DNA of 64,000 nt from Trichopria drosophilae (GCA_030407085.1 CM059587.1:42072501-42136500), one strand, 5' to 3'. Shown: positions 47,977 through 61,487, counted from the first letter of the stretch. Program-made: numbers and translations. The notes: a model not told the origin generated them from the sequence alone.

Positions 47977-49982
47977 GCGACATGATAACGCATTAACCGA
48001 TGAAATATATATATATATTTAAAACAATATTGAAATGAAACATATATAGGTAATAAAATTGTTTAGTTAACAAATGAATATAATAAATGTGTAATACAAT
48101 AGAAATATAAAGCGCGAATTGATATTTCAGAACTTCACTCTATAATTAAAAAAGTGAAAGACCTTTCTTCGAGATTTCACTTAAATCAAGGCTTTTTTTA
48201 AACACAATTTTCACTCAATTAATTGACGTGAGATTTGTTACAAAGTTATCGTAAAAGTCAGTTTAGAAACTCTTCGAGACTCACTGCACAATAGTATTTT
48301 TAAAAGTTCGTTGACAATATTTTACAATTTTTTGAAAGTGCAATGTCTATAAAGTATTGCACCAAATTTTATATGTGAATAAAAAACTTGAAATTGATTT
48401 TTACACACTTGTATGGCTCTCTCCCATTTTTGTTTGTCTTGTTTTTATTTTTTATATTTCAATACAAAATTCCTTTTATTGCAAAACCGGTATTTGTTAC
48501 TTGTGCATGTTTCAAAAATTAAGAAATAGATACAAAAATAAAACAACTGCGTTACCCTTACGAAATTCATTGAAAAACTAAATTAATTGTTTTTTAAATT
48601 TTAGTTGATCAGTTAATGCGCTACAATGTCCCCTTTTTGTGGAGAGTAATGGACCCTGATTTTTTGAGTAGGTATTTGGCCGAAATGTTTACAAAGCGTC
48701 CTGCTTTGATAATAGAATAATTTCTAACAATTACATTTAATCACGACTTAAAAAAGAAAATTGGGCAAAGGCGTCCCTTTTTCTGAGAAATAAACACTGT
48801 TGGTCTACATTATCCGCCTATGTGTCACGGTCCAGTTGAAGAACCAGGAAATGTTGATAAATGGAATGCTCACCGCGTGGTGGCGCGCATGTACGTCTTA
48901 AATGCATGCATCATGTACACTATCGCATAGAAGTATTCTCCCAAGTGGTAAAACATGATAAATTGCATGTATAAATAGTACATTTTTTTGCGATGATCAG
49001 CTAAGACAATAGACCCTGATAGTCGGTAATGTAGGACATTTGTTGATGAACGCTTGTCTGTGTATACACTACACGTTACTAATATTAAAGATTTGTTACT
49101 GAATAAGTAATTTTCTTCGCATAGATTATTAATTAATAAACTCTCGCAATGCGTTGCAGCAAACATTAATCCTTTATAGAGTATAAGGTAATATCGCCAC
49201 TAAAAAAAAAATATTTTTCGTTGTCGAAGCTGAAGCTTTCGAAGTGAAAGTTCACTCTTGAATGAAGTTAATATCTATTCTGTACTAAGAGTAACTTAAT
49301 TTCCAATCCAACAAATTCTAAGATTATTGACACAACATTGATAAAATCATTAACTTTCAGTTTAGGGTGAAATTACAAATAATTCCCTTGTATTCACAAC
49401 TTAAAGACTGTCGCCTGTTCACTAACGATAAATTCCGTGTGTGTGGGTGTGAATGAAGATATTTTAACAATCAATCAGTTACTATTAAGTCCAACGTGTA
49501 ATAGTGCTGTGATACGATTGCACGCCTGGCTCTGAAAGTTCTTCGTTATAACCTTCGTTGTCGTGCAGGATTGCCTAGACCTCCTGACATTTGTTTGATT
49601 GTCTATAGTGGACATTACGACTTCCTCGCGCGTGCGTGTTGCCAATTATCGTAATAGAAACTGTCTTATCTAGAGACAACGGAGTAAAAAGAAGTAACGC
49701 GACATATATAAAGTAAATAGATATACAAATAGGAAAAATATATTAGTCGTTGCACTTGAAAGACATTCCAACTTCCAACTTCGAGTACCATTTCTGATGC
49801 AAACGGATAACTATACTCTTCAAGATTTTAGAGGACAAATTTCTTCCCGAATGGAATATTTTTATAGATTTGCGTGATTGGGTTTAATTTAAATGTGCAT
49901 TTTTAATACATTTTGATAATTAGTTCCATCGAATATAGATGTTTTCTTTTTTATTGGAATACTTTATTGTCTTGCAAAACTA
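47977..49982. other. No gene identified
   Basis: An (AT)n run lies at about 48007-48020. Family A-like words (CTTCACTC, GTGAAAG) occur near 48135-48190 and 49240-49260, without ends. A CpG-richer unique patch lies at 49500-49650. Confidence 0.4.
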
Positions 49983-50237
49983 TACAGAGAGAAAGAAAGT
50001 GTTAATGGAACCACGAACAACTAGTAGAATCAAGTTTAACCTTTTAAGTAGGAAAATTAACTATATGTAAGGTTAGAGTTGATCTTTGTGGAAGAACGAT
50101 TTAACAATCGCAAAATAGTAAATGGAACAATTTTATTGTAAAGTTTACCATGGAAATAATTAATGCAACAACTTTTTGGATTTATGCGTTTTACTATTAC
50201 AAAAAGTTTCCATTAACTATTTCCTTTCTCTCTGTGT
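49983..50237. mobile_element. Family C MITE, copy 2 (255 bp)
   Basis: Ends (T)ACAGAGAGAAAGAAA and TTTCCTTTCTCTCTGTG pair, with TA on both sides (49981-49982, 50238-50239). Further in, GTTAATGGAA is mirrored by TTCCATTAAC. No open frame. Similar ends to 23753-23983. Confidence 0.8.
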
Positions 50238-50248
50238 AGCGAATGGAC

Positions 50249-50392
50249 ACTAGTTAAGAAAGTGGTTTATTTTTACCCCATAAAGAGTGAATTCTCACAA
50301 AGAGTGTTTCGCACTATATACTTTATTCTCTAAATTTCGTGAGGTGAGAATTCACTCTTGTGATAAAATTTGAACCACTCTCTTAACTAGTG
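50249..50392. repeat. 144-bp palindrome with family A words
   Basis: CACTAGTTAAGAAAGTGGTTT at the left is mirrored by AACCACTCTCTTAACTAGTG at the right; inside, AGAGTGAATTCTCAC faces GTGAGAATTCACTCTT. TTCTCTAAATTTCGTGAGG inside resembles a family A end. It lies 12 bp from the family C element and may be a rearranged family A derivative. Confidence 0.7.
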
Positions 50393-50624
50393 CCGATAGA
50401 GATTAAGTTTACATACATGTCAATAAATTTAGAGTTTTTCGAGAAAAATGTTTTTCAACGAAAATGAAAATATCTATATTCGATGGTTTTCATAAATCTA
50501 CAGAGAAATATAATGCGTATCTATAAATTTTATATTTCGTGGTTTATAACCAGGTAATAAAAATGTCAATGTTGCAATTTTTTATCATTTTTGAATAATG
50601 TGGATTTTTCTAATCTAGTTTTCA

Positions 50625-50980
50625 ATGTCTCTGAATCAGACAAATTTCTGTTATTGGAAGAAATTAGTTAGAAAAATTAAAATAATTTTGGAATACAGAC
50701 AGCTTTATTTGCTAAGATACTGCAATATTATAATAGAATACATATATACATCATATATAATACGAATTTATATGTATACATATACGCACCCACACATTAC
50801 CTCAAGTACGTGTTCCATATACATATTTTATTACCTTATATATATGTTTATGTAAAAGAAACTCGCCTCTTGGCATACAAAGTAACAATTATATACGTAA
50901 GATTGTGAAGAACATTTTCCAATAAAGACATTTAATAAAAGCAAAATAATATTATACATATATTATATGAACACACAAAA
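50625..50980. other. AT-rich sequence with TA-rich palindromic runs
   Basis: ATACATATATACATC / ATATGTATACATATACG runs at 50740-50790 are low complexity. The 76-codon frame here follows from this and is not a gene. Confidence 0.5.
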
Positions 50981-52500
50981 ATGACGCTGAAACTGGCAGT
51001 GGATTCGGAAAAACCGAGGTTCTTAAAAAAACAAAACACTATCGCTCAAATGATTTAAAATGACATGTCTCAAAGTTCTTCTATTAAGTTGAGTCTTTAT
51101 GGACCTTTTAAATATTACATAATAAACAATTAGGTAAAATTTTGGATAAAAACGTTACGAAACGCAGTAACCAAAATCGGCCTATATCTCGAAAACTAGT
51201 GTATGTTCGGGGCTGAAAATTTTGCGAGAGGATCTTGATAGTATTTAAAAACAATCCCGCGCTGCAGAAAAAATTTAAAAAAATGCGCGTGATTGGTGTG
51301 CAAACTGAAAAATGTACCTACTGATCGGCAAGACTCCATTTCGTTATTTATGATTGTTGCAACAATCGCGCGCATTTTTTCTAATTTTTTCTGCAGCGTG
51401 GGATTGTTTTTAAATACTATCAAGATACTCTGGCGAAATTTTCAGCCCCGAACATACCCTGGTTTTCGAAATATTGCTAAATTTTGAATCCACTGCTGGA
51501 TTGTTTATTTATTGTACAACAATCACGCGCATTTTTTCTAATTTTTTCTGCAGCGCGGGAATGTTTTTAAATACTATCAAGATCCTCTCGCAAAATTTGC
51601 AGCCCCGAACACATCCTGGTTTTCGAAATATAGCCTAAAATGTACCTACTGATCGGCAAGACTCCATTTCGTTATTTATGATTGTTGCAACAATCGCGCG
51701 CATTTTTTCTAATTTTTTCGGCAGCATGGGATTGTTTTTAAATACTATCAAGATCCTCTCGCAAAATTTTCAGCCCCGAACATACCCTGGTTTTCGAAAT
51801 ATTGCTTAATTTTGAATCCACTGCTGGATTGTTTATTTATTTTACAACAATCACGCGCTTTTTTTCTAATTTTTTCTGCAGCGCGGGATTGTTTTTAAAT
51901 ACTATCAAGATACTCTGGCGAAATTTTCAGCCCCGAACATACCCTGGTTTTCGAAATATTGTTGAATTTTGAATCCACTGCTGGATTGTTTATTTATTGT
52001 ACAACAATCACGCGCATTTATTCTAGTTTTTTCTGCAGCGCGGGATTGTTTTTAAATACTTTCAAGATCCTCTCGCAAAATTTTCAGCCCCGAACACATC
52101 CTGGTTTTCGAAATATAGCCTAAAATGTACCTACTGATCGGCAAGACTCCATTTCGTTATTTATGATTGTTGCAACAATCGCTCACATTTTTTCTAATTT
52201 TTTCTGCAGCGCGGGATTGTCTTTAAATACTATCAAGATACTTTCGCAAAATTTTCAGCTCTGAACATACTCTAGTTTCCGAGATATACGCCGATTTTGG
52301 TTACTGCGTTTGATAACGTTTTTATCCAAAATATTAATTGTTTATTATGTATTGTTTAAAAGGTCCATAAAGACTCAACTTAATAGAAGAAATTTGAGAC
52401 ATGTCATTTTAAATCATTTGAGCTATAGTTTTTTGTTTTTTTAAGAACCTCGGTTTTTCCGAATCCACTGCTGCGAATCCACTGCCAGTTTCAGCGTCAT
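50981..52500. mobile_element. Large foldback element with tandem units and 9-bp target duplication (1520 bp)
   Basis: Ends ATGACGCTGAAACTGGCAGT and ACTGCCAGTTTCAGCGTCAT are perfect inverted repeats that continue over roughly 270 bp (TTCGGAAAAACCGAGGTTCT, AAAATGACATGTCT, TTGAGTCTTTATGGACC). CACACAAAA lies immediately outside each end (50972-50980, 52501-52509), a perfect 9-bp target duplication. The interior has six direct units and one inverted unit around GATTGTTTTTAAATACTATC. Direct unit marks fall at 51411, 51568, 51739, 51896, 52053 and 52224, alternating 157 and 171 bp. A 9-bp duplication with long inverted repeats fits Mutator-like (MULE) or foldback elements. No transposase frame. Confidence 0.9.
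51330..52290 (+). repeat. Tandem array of two unit types in the foldback centre
   Basis: Type a units contain TGATCGGCAAGACTCC and TGATTGTTGCAACAATCG (171 bp). Type b units contain TTTTGAATCCACTGCTGG and TTTATTGTACAACAATCACG (157 bp). Both end in AAATTTTCAGCCCCGAACAT. The order is a-b-a-b-b-a. An inverted unit lies at about 51210-51310. The TTGTTGCAACAA and GTACAAC words are themselves palindromic. Confidence 0.85.
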
Positions 52501-52509
52501 CACACAAAA

Positions 52510-54540
52510 CATACGCACTTGCGTGTAATTGAGAAAAAATAATACAAATACTGCATGGTGTATTTCTATGGTTCAAATGCCCAAATTTTTAAATTCACGG
52601 ATATAAATGTTATCCGAAATTGAAATAATAAAATTTTCCGAGATTGTCGATGCTGTTATTAAAGGAGTTGATTAATATAGATAACCTGCAGGCGCGACGG
52701 CGAAAGTTTAACTGATATTAAATTCATATGTGAACTGAAAACTTTGGACATATAGGCAAAATAATAGTAAGTTTTCAGGGTACGAACGAGAATTTAGCTC
52801 GAAAAATTAGACAAAATGGATGATAGAAAAATCTTATTATTTATTATACTATTAAGTATGACGAGTTTAATTATTTTTTATCCCGCAGTTTTATGATTTG
52901 ACTTTCAAAGTTAACTATTATTTTGACCAGAAGAATAATACAAACCATACAAAACTGCAGAAAGAAATGGAAATGCTCTTTATTATTGCATTGAATGGAA
53001 TTAATGATGTCATGCATTTCGCAAGTATTAACTAACCTATGATGCATGTATAAATTAAAAAAAAATACGTTAAGTAACAGATAAGATAAATACAAGTTTT
53101 TCTGTGAGTATTATTTACATTGAATAAAATTTGTTTAATTTAAAGAAAAATTTATTTAAATAAGAGATGTAATAAATAAGTAAGATTTATTAACAGGTGA
53201 AAATTTGTGAAATACAAAATGTAGTGTTCAATTCAGGTAAATTTTTTATCTGGAACTATTGAAAGCTCTTGAGTTCACCAAACTATATTTTTCAATTTAC
53301 AAACACGTTATATGAACATTTCATTGAATTTACAGTGAAATCAACATGATTTATATTTATTAATTCAATTATTAAAAGTCAATAGTCCACTATTCAACGA
53401 TCTTAAAAATATCCGCATAAAATGCATATAACGTGATGTCATTAACTTGAAACATCGCTATCGAGCATGTGTTACCTTAACGAATATAGAAACTGGCATA
53501 AACCGCTTATGAGTAAGCTATAAATTTAGGGGTTATTTCATGTTTGGTACCTCTATTCAAGAAGTAAACAAATTAAATATTGTTATAATTTAATTTAATT
53601 TAATAAGCAATGTTTATTAATCCGACTATTTAGAAAAAAAAATAACATGCTTATTATACTAATATAGTTTTCGATAATTATTACATCATGTTTGTTCGTA
53701 TTTCAATATAAATATCACAATAAAAATTGTTTTAAAGGAATTTTCACAGAATTAAAACAACACATGAACTAAAGCCCATAGATCCAACGTATTATTTTAA
53801 AACTATGTATGAATTAAAATTTTATATCTAGCTTGGGCTGCTCACCAAAATGGCAAATGATGAATCAAGTGTGAGTTCATTTTATTTCTCGTTTTTTACC
53901 CTGTTTTTACTACTCGCTAAGAGAAGTGACAAAATCCGACAAAAAATCCGTTGAACAGTTTTGACTGAGTTTGCATACCTACGAGTAGGATCATATAAGT
54001 TCGTCAATAATAAATTTGACAGAATTGCTATTTCATTGGTTGGAAGCCTGTTTTCACCGATTCTTAGTGCTCCGACCTTTTATAGCCTTCATATAAGCAT
54101 CAAACAAAATAGTATTTTGTATAATAAACTAAGTAAAGATTTCATATCGAATTATAGCAATATTATTGAAGAATGCATTTTTTTATATGCTATATATTTT
54201 TAATATCTTTTTTTCGATCCTGTAGGAGAAGTGGCGCCACGATGCCAATTCTTTAATAAGCGACAAACTATTCAATTATATTTACAAAAATATTTTTAAA
54301 CGATGGAACAAACACAATAAAATATGAATTCGTTCCGCATGCCGTTTCCTAATTTACGATTAAATATGATATTATAAAAAAAAAATTATGACAAAATTAT
54401 AGTATTGATTTTTTTTCAGAAAGCATCCACTAACAGAATAGCATTCCATGCCAATAAATCCGAAACTAATTAAGTAAATAATTCTACTAGTTAAATTAAC
54501 TATTTCCGTAATAAATAGAATAATCGAATTGTTCTATTTA
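52510..54540. other. AT-rich sequence, no gene identified
   Basis: No delimited repeats. A short CpG-bearing word GCAGGCGCGACGGCG lies near 52690. Open frames at 52871 and 53961 (74-80 codons) are AT-rich and unrecognised. Confidence 0.45.
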
Positions 54541-54876
54541 CTAACTAAATATTTGATGCACATCTTTGACAAGCAAATCACGATGTTTTTGTGATGCATA
54601 CTTTTAAATTTCTTAGCAAATTTGTTGTGATACACAAACTCATCTGCGCGATCAGAAATAATTTTACCACAAAAATTCACCATTTTTTGTTTTTATTTTT
54701 TTATAATGGTAAAGATGGAAAGGTTGGTAGTAAATTTTTTAAGTAATGATACAGTAACATTTATATTATTTCTGATAAAACAGACGGGTTTCTGTCATAA
54801 GAAAACATTTGCTAGCAAAATTAAAAGTATGCATCACAAAAATATCGCGAAGTCGTCTATGAAATATTTAGTTAAT
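54541..54876. mobile_element. Family D palindrome, copy 2 (336 bp)
   Basis: CTAACTAAATATTTGATGCA at the left is mirrored by GAAATATTTAGTTAA at the right. Inward, TTTTTGTGATGCATACTTTT faces AAAAGTATGCATCACAAAAA and ATCAGAAATAAT faces ATTATTTCTGAT. Arms are about 150 bp. The left arm matches 14235-14340. A TTTCTCTCTGTG word at about 55030, like a family C end, lies downstream without a partner. Confidence 0.75.
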
Positions 54877-57425
54877 ATTTAATTAAATACATTTATTTGA
54901 TACGTTCTATTTACTATTTGCCGGTATTTGAACTCAAATATTATCTAGAACCGTTGATGTTGTTAAATCTACTATTTACATATGTTAAAATCATTTCCTC
55001 AATTTCTTCATGACTCCATTATCCTTTTATTTCTCTCTGTGCAGCAGCACAATGAAACAATAGAAGATAATATTAGATTATAAAAAAAATATTGTCATCG
55101 GTTTACTAAGGAAATCTGATATAATGGCAAAAGTCTTTAATGTAATGCAATAATCGTCTGTAACTTAGTACCAATTGTCTAAAATAAAAATCTCATGGAC
55201 GAATCTAACATACAATTTCTGTTTATATTAAACATATTTCTAACTTGCGTAAAAAGTGTTTAAGGAATTGTACTAAAATATGATCCATAAATCTCTGCAA
55301 GATATTCCCATTTTCACAAGGGAATGCGTAGAATCATTAAGACATGTTTCAAAGTCGTTTGCACAAAATATAACAAAAAAGAATAAAAATTGATAAATTT
55401 GCTACTTTTCCTGAATTACCACGACAAAAAATGACGAAATTAATCGCAGTAATTAAGTACAACGCAATGCAAGAAAGAGAGAAAATTCAATCAACGTAGC
55501 GCATTTGTAACTTTCACTCATGTGATTAGAGAGTTAATCCTGTTTTCACTCCTCAAGATTATACAATGTTTATGGAAACGTTGTAAATTGGTTAAACCCT
55601 TCGTTTAGATCCACTTTTTTATAAGTATAGTTCCGTTATGCGAACGTAAAGAGTGTATCGTTTTTACATCCAAAATTCAATGCAAGGTTCTTGTTATGAT
55701 GACGTTACAGGCAAAACATAATTTCGCGTACGATTTCAAAAATAATTGTAAAATTATTATTGTTACAATTATGTGGTAGGATGTTCTTAAACAAACAGGA
55801 CGATTGTTATAAACATTTCGTTGTAAGTGGGTAAAATGGATCACGTTCTGTAAATTGAACATTAAAGGTAAAGTCCATTTGTGACACCTAAATGTTTTGA
55901 GGTCTGCATCGTATTAAAAGTTTGAATTATAATTGTTAGTGATTTCCGTTTAGTAGAAAATGACATCACAAAGAAAAAATTTGCGAGTTCAATAAAATAT
56001 ACAGCATTTTCCATTCATACTTATTATCTTGATACGTTTCCAAGTAAGAACGTTATCAATTTCGACAATTTGAAAAAAAATATACAAATAGCATGACGCC
56101 TAAACATTACGATTACCTCTGTACTTATTCGCTTCGTCAACGAACAATATTTACTCTAACAGGTGCATGGTATTCACCTTGCCTAATTATTACATGGGAA
56201 TCTATAGTTCTCTAATGGTTGCGAAAAACTCATTGCAATAAAAATCAGAACCGCCACTAGCGGCAGAAGAAGTAACTATATTGCGCACAATGTATATTAT
56301 AGATTTTCTATTGTATAATTTCAAATAACGAAATTAACGACCACACTAGCGCACTAAAAAAATGTTCTGGTTAAATGCGACCGTACTATTTTTTCTGGTT
56401 ATAATAACCGGAATTCTGGTTATTTTAACTATGTCTTTCTAGGTGCGAAAAAATATTCTAATATGTATTTTAAAGAGCTTTCCTTTTAATGAAATAATTA
56501 CATAATCGTATACATATAGGAATATTATTTCATTTTATTGATTGTGATAATGATTTTAACATAATTCTCTCGGTAATATTAATTCGTGAAAATTATTAAA
56601 TTATGTAATGTATGAACATATTAAGAATATGTTACTTATTTTCATGTCTTTAATAACTTTTTTGTTAATCCTGATAATTAATTGATATTCCAAACAGTTA
56701 TATTTAACCATAACAAAATATTTGAAAATTAATAAAATCTGTCAAAATCTTCTCCGTAAGTGAGTCCTCTTCATTTGTTATTCTACGATATAAATGTCAT
56801 TGCACGTAGAATAATAAATAGAACTTCTGCTTATTCAACACAAATATGCTAATGCGTCATCTAATTATTTCATTTTTATTTTTAATTGTTTTTGCTTTCA
56901 TGCTACGAAAGAAAACAATCATGTGCAGAACAAGAGATCAAATGATTCATGAATTACCAGAAAATGTTGGTCGGTGTATTATTCCTATTAAATATTTTTT
57001 CGATCGATGAATATATCAAAAATATTTTACCTCCCTAATTTAAATATTTAAAAAATTCTTCAGAAAGGCAATTAATTCCATTCATAATAATTAACTAATT
57101 ACTTCAGTAGGTTTCAAAAACTTAATAAAGCTTGTAGCATGAAATTATCCGTTGTTAATATATCATTGAAATAGATAGTCGCGATAAATAATTTAGACAA
57201 TAAAATGAATAATTTCAATTTGCTATTAAAATATCAAACTGGTTAGCCTTCAAACAAGCCACATATTTCGGAGTCTCAAGGTTGGCCTCTTCAATCTATC
57301 TAAATTCAGCATTGACAAACTGTACAATTACATTTTTATAGAAAAACCACATCGCATAAATACCTTATGGACACTTTTGTGGCTCATTTACGAGTTTTAT
57401 ATTTATACTATGAAGGATACGCAAA
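54877..57425. other. AT-rich sequence, no gene identified
   Basis: No gene or bounded element. A short inverted pair CTGGTTAT / AATAACCGG lies near 56395. Otherwise featureless. Confidence 0.45.
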
Positions 57426-57848
57426 GGGTGCACCTCAAAACTCCGACAAATAAAAAAACATACACTTCAAAAAACGAACTTTAAAAAAACAGACATTCAA
57501 AAAACAGATATTTCAAAATACAGACACCTCCGATTGGTGCGTTCACTACATAAAAAAAATGATCTCGGGGCGTCGTTCTTGAGACCTCACTGGAAGGTCA
57601 TTTCATGGTCAAAAATGTTTGACCAAGGGATTTGTAGGTAACTTGAAGGTCAAATCAGTTTAACCCCCGGATTATTTATTAAGCACTAAATCAATCATTA
57701 ATTACATTTTCAGAATATGTACATTTTGAAATGTTTGGTATTTTTAATGTCTGTTTTTTGAAATATCGGTTTTTTAAATGTCCGGTTTTTTAATGTCGGG
57801 TTTTTGAAGTGTTTGCTTTGTGATTTGTCAGGTTTTTCAGGTGCACCC
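57426..57848. mobile_element. TIR element with ACA(G)A-type minisatellite arms (423 bp)
   Basis: Ends GGGTGCACCTCAAAACTCC and CAGGTTTTTCAGGTGCACCC are inverted repeats; CAAA flanks both (57422-57425, 57849-57852), a possible 4-bp duplication. Each arm contains a short tandem repeat of about 16-18 bp (CAGACATTCAAAAAA on the left, TTTTTTGAAATATCGG / TTTTTTAAATGTCCGG on the right). The centre (57525-57680) is unique and less AT-rich. The minus frame at 57710 is the minisatellite read as protein and is not a gene. Confidence 0.75.
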
Positions 57849-57852
57849 CAAA

Positions 57853-59287
57853 CATCTAACCTTTTTTGTATAGAATTTTCTGTTCTATACATTTAAACAG
57901 AAGCATTTACGTATGATTTGTACTGTTGAAAAAAAGTTGGGTTTAATAATTTGAAATTTTTGTTTATAGGCGGATTTTTTTAGAAGCAGAACTTTCAAAA
58001 GATTTATTCTTCAAAGTTTGAATATTGAAAAGTAGAATAATTATAGCCCAAAAACGAATACTTTTGAAAAGTAATATTATATAATTACTTCCTTAATAGT
58101 TGCAGGAGTTACGTTATTAAATTAATTATAATAGCTAAGCAGGTTATATACTTATTCATTTATTACAGAATTATTATTATTATATCTATTTTCAAGTATA
58201 AGGTAGTAGAATAGTAATATAAGATACTTGTCAATCGTATGACTCAATTATTAGTCAGAAAGAATCAGGATTACAATAGATGCCAGAGGTGGGAAAAGGG
58301 TGAGGGGAAAAGAATCACTTTACAACCTGCGTGGTATCGGTGCACGTGGACCGGCATGGCGTCAGCTGTTTATTTCTTATAGTTTGGCAACAGCGCGATA
58401 GTCCGGGTCATCGTTTCAAATTGAAACGTCAGTTGAGATGACGTCTGTATTTCATTGAATGCAACGCTAATTCTAAGCTAAAGTTTTATACTGGTACCAT
58501 TCAAATTATATGTACTTTTAGTCCATCTTCATACAGATTTTTACAGACATATTTGTGGCTACCATTAACTCTATTAAGTATTTTAATTGATTCGTTAAAA
58601 CAGCTTATTAATAATGCAGGACAACAAAACACGAACAAAAGTCCTCGATTAATGCATAAATAAAATATCGTTGATATTCACTTCATTACTTTGTCACGTG
58701 CCATTAGACACATATTAAAAGGATACTTAATTTATTGGAAAGTAACGATAGATTATTTGTAAACAATGCACAATATGATACAACATAAACTAACGAAAAG
58801 GTATTATATGTATACAATATCCAAATATTGTTTCAAAACTTTGTGTTATTAAAAGTATAATGTAAAATATCAGTATTGTATGTATGTTAGGATAAAGACA
58901 AAAAAAAAAACAAGTAAACTATTGGTTTTGCGATTTTAATTATTTTATAAACAAAATAAATATCATTATTATTAAAATACAAAAATTAATATTACTAATA
59001 AAATGTATACTACTAATAACATAAATTTAATGTGATATCCTTAATAAATAATATGTTGTATCGAAGTAATCGTCGTGTTTACTCTATTTTTTCTAACAAA
59101 TGCTCTTCAATGTCAGATACTAAAGTGTCCAATTACAAATAAATATGAAAAAAACTGTGTAAAAAGGGCGATCCAGTCCGTTGAATAATAACATTAAAAT
59201 ATCAAAAATATCGTTTACATTGTTGATATCACATAAGAATAATAAATAACTTATTATTTCCAATTTAATTCTACTTAACCATAAAGA
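57853..59287. other. AT-rich except a G+C-richer patch
   Basis: Positions 58270-58450 are G+C- and CpG-richer, with GTGCACGTGGACCGGCATGG and the palindrome GTTTCAAATTGAAAC. This could be a regulatory element. Nothing else is identified. Confidence 0.35.
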
Positions 59288-60337
59288 AGCCACGTAAACC
59301 TGGCAAGACCACAATCACAAATCGGAAATTTTCTTAATGCATAATTTCGAGCTTAATTAGTGCTAATTTAATGCCCTAATCCGGAATTTAATGCTCTTTT
59401 CTTTTTAAAAAAAAAATATGGTCTTGCTAGCTTTACCACAAGCTAGCAGCGCCATTCCAGAAAACCGATAAGGAAAGCTTGTATCAAAATGTGGCTAGGG
59501 GCATAATTTGGAGCTCATTTAATGCTCGAGATATCCGATAGTGTCATAGCCCTACAGTTGTCCTTTAAGGGCGGCCCCTACAGGACGAAAATACAAAAAT
59601 ATTTTTTTAAATTTAAATATAGCACATAATTTGGAGCTCAATTAGTGCTAATTTAATGTCCTACTCCGGAATTTTATTCTCTTTTCTTTTTTTAAAAAAA
59701 ATATGGTCCTGCTAGCTATACCACAAGCTAGCAGCGCCATTCCAGAAAACCGATAAGGAAAGCTTGTATCAAAATGTGGCCAGGGGCATAATTTGGAGCT
59801 CATTTAATGCTCGAGATATCCGATACTGTCATAGCCCTACAGTTGTCCTTTAAGGGCGGCCTCTACAGGACGAAAATAAAAAAATATTTTTTTAAATTTA
59901 AATATAGCGCATAATTTGGCGCTCAATTAGTGCTAATTTAATGTTCCACTCCGGAACTTTATTCTCTTTTCTTTTTTCAAAAAAAAATATGGTCCTGCTA
60001 GCTATACCACAAGCTAGCAGCGCCGTTCCAGAAAACCGATAGGGATAGATTGCATCAAAATGTCGCCAGGGGCATAGTTTGGAGCTCATTTAATGCTCGA
60101 GATATCCGATAGTGTCATAGCCCTACAGTTGTCCTTTAAGGGCGGCCCCTACAGGACGAAAATATAAAAATATTTTTTAAAATTTAAATATAGCGCATAA
60201 TTTAGAGTTCAATTAGTGCTAATTTAATGTCCTACTCCGGAATTTTATTCGCTTTTCTTTTTTTGAAAAAAAATATGGCTGCCCAATCTTTTTTGCAAAT
60301 GTTATATTTTTCACTGAAAACTGAGGTTCTTATAATA

Positions 60338-60504
60338 CACATCCCAAATTTATAGCATGCGCTTTCAATACGATAATTTAAAATTAATTATTATATTAAA
60401 AAATAAAACAGGCCTAAGCTTATTATCGTCCCTTATTTTTTAATAAAATAATTAATTTTAAATTATCGTATTGAGAAGCGCAGGCTATAAATTTGGGACG
60501 TGTG
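60338..60504. repeat. Inner palindrome within the giant foldback
   Basis: CACATCCCAAATTTATAGCA is mirrored by GGCTATAAATTTGGGACGTGTG, and ATACGATAATTTAAAATTAA by TTAATTTTAAATTATCGTAT. Arms are about 65 bp around a 40-base spacer. This is an independent small foldback nested inside the larger one, or its original core. Confidence 0.75.
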
Positions 60505-61487
60505 ATACGGGTAATTTTTTAATAAAAAACGCGTTTCCGACTAGAAGGAATTGATGTACGTTATTTTTTAATTTTTTTTTTCGGAAAGTTGAGAGTTTTC
60601 TAGACAAAAACTTCTATATCACTTTTCTGTACGAGTAATAATTCTAAAATTAAAAACGATTTGAAAAATTTGAAGCAAAAGTAGCTGTGCAGTTTTCTGT
60701 TGAATGCCCGATATATATTTATATACATGGATCGAAATTTGCACTTTTGTATGTACTTACCTTTGCATAATTTTATTTCGAGATCCACGCCAGCATTAAA
60801 TTCTATAGTAAACCAACGTACCTGCATTTTTTTTAATACTCAAAACAAATAATACAATAAACAAGTTACAATTAATCTAAATATATTAAAACCCGTGAGG
60901 TAACGACAGATTTCATGATAACATTTCCTTATATTTTTTGTAGATTTTATACGTGTTGAATACAGGAGTGTTATAATTGCTGTAAAAAAAAACAAAGTAG
61001 TACAAACAAATCTCTAAAAATTTTTCTAGGTTAATCAAGCAAAGTCTGAAAAATGTTGCCATATAAACTTTTATCCTAAAATCCATAGTAAAACAAATTC
61101 ATGAATATAGGCGTATTTCAACTTTCAGAATATTTGTTTGTCGTAAACTAAAGACTTTAGGAAAAAGCTCAATAAATATTATATTTCCAAATTACCACAA
61201 TTATTTTAGTTTAATAAATTAATTAGGTTGACTAATAATAACTAAGAATAAGCTACATTATTAAATTTAAAAAAATGGAAAATTTCACATTCTTAAATTT
61301 CTTTTAAAACTGATTTTTATATAACTACTTGTCATAAATTTTTCTCATAATTTAGTCTTCGAAACAATTTTTTATATTACGAGTTCCATCATAATTTATA
61401 GCTTGCTATCAAAATATGACATAAAGTTATTCCGGAAATAGTTATTTTCATATCAAGGGCATAAAATATACTTTCTTGATTCAATAG

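Noticed and set aside
49200..49270. Additional family A copy near GAAGTGAAAGTTCACTC
   Set aside because: Only a short internal-type word is present; no TACTCTCT end on either side.
51330..52290. Regularly spaced repeats that might suggest a CRISPR array
   Set aside because: Units of 157-171 bp are nearly identical along their whole length, with no unique spacers, and the sequence is eukaryotic.
54900..55040. Third family C element ending TTTCTCTCTGTG
   Set aside because: Only one end is visible, with no partner at a plausible distance and no TA flank (followed by CA).
57710..57892. 60-codon minus frame with repeating KNPTLKNRTFKKPIF text
   Set aside because: The repetition is the 16-18-bp minisatellite of a TIR element read as protein.
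59898..60089. 63-codon frame in the tandem array
   Set aside because: It lies within the repeated unit of the giant foldback; stop codons occur in the equivalent positions of sister units.
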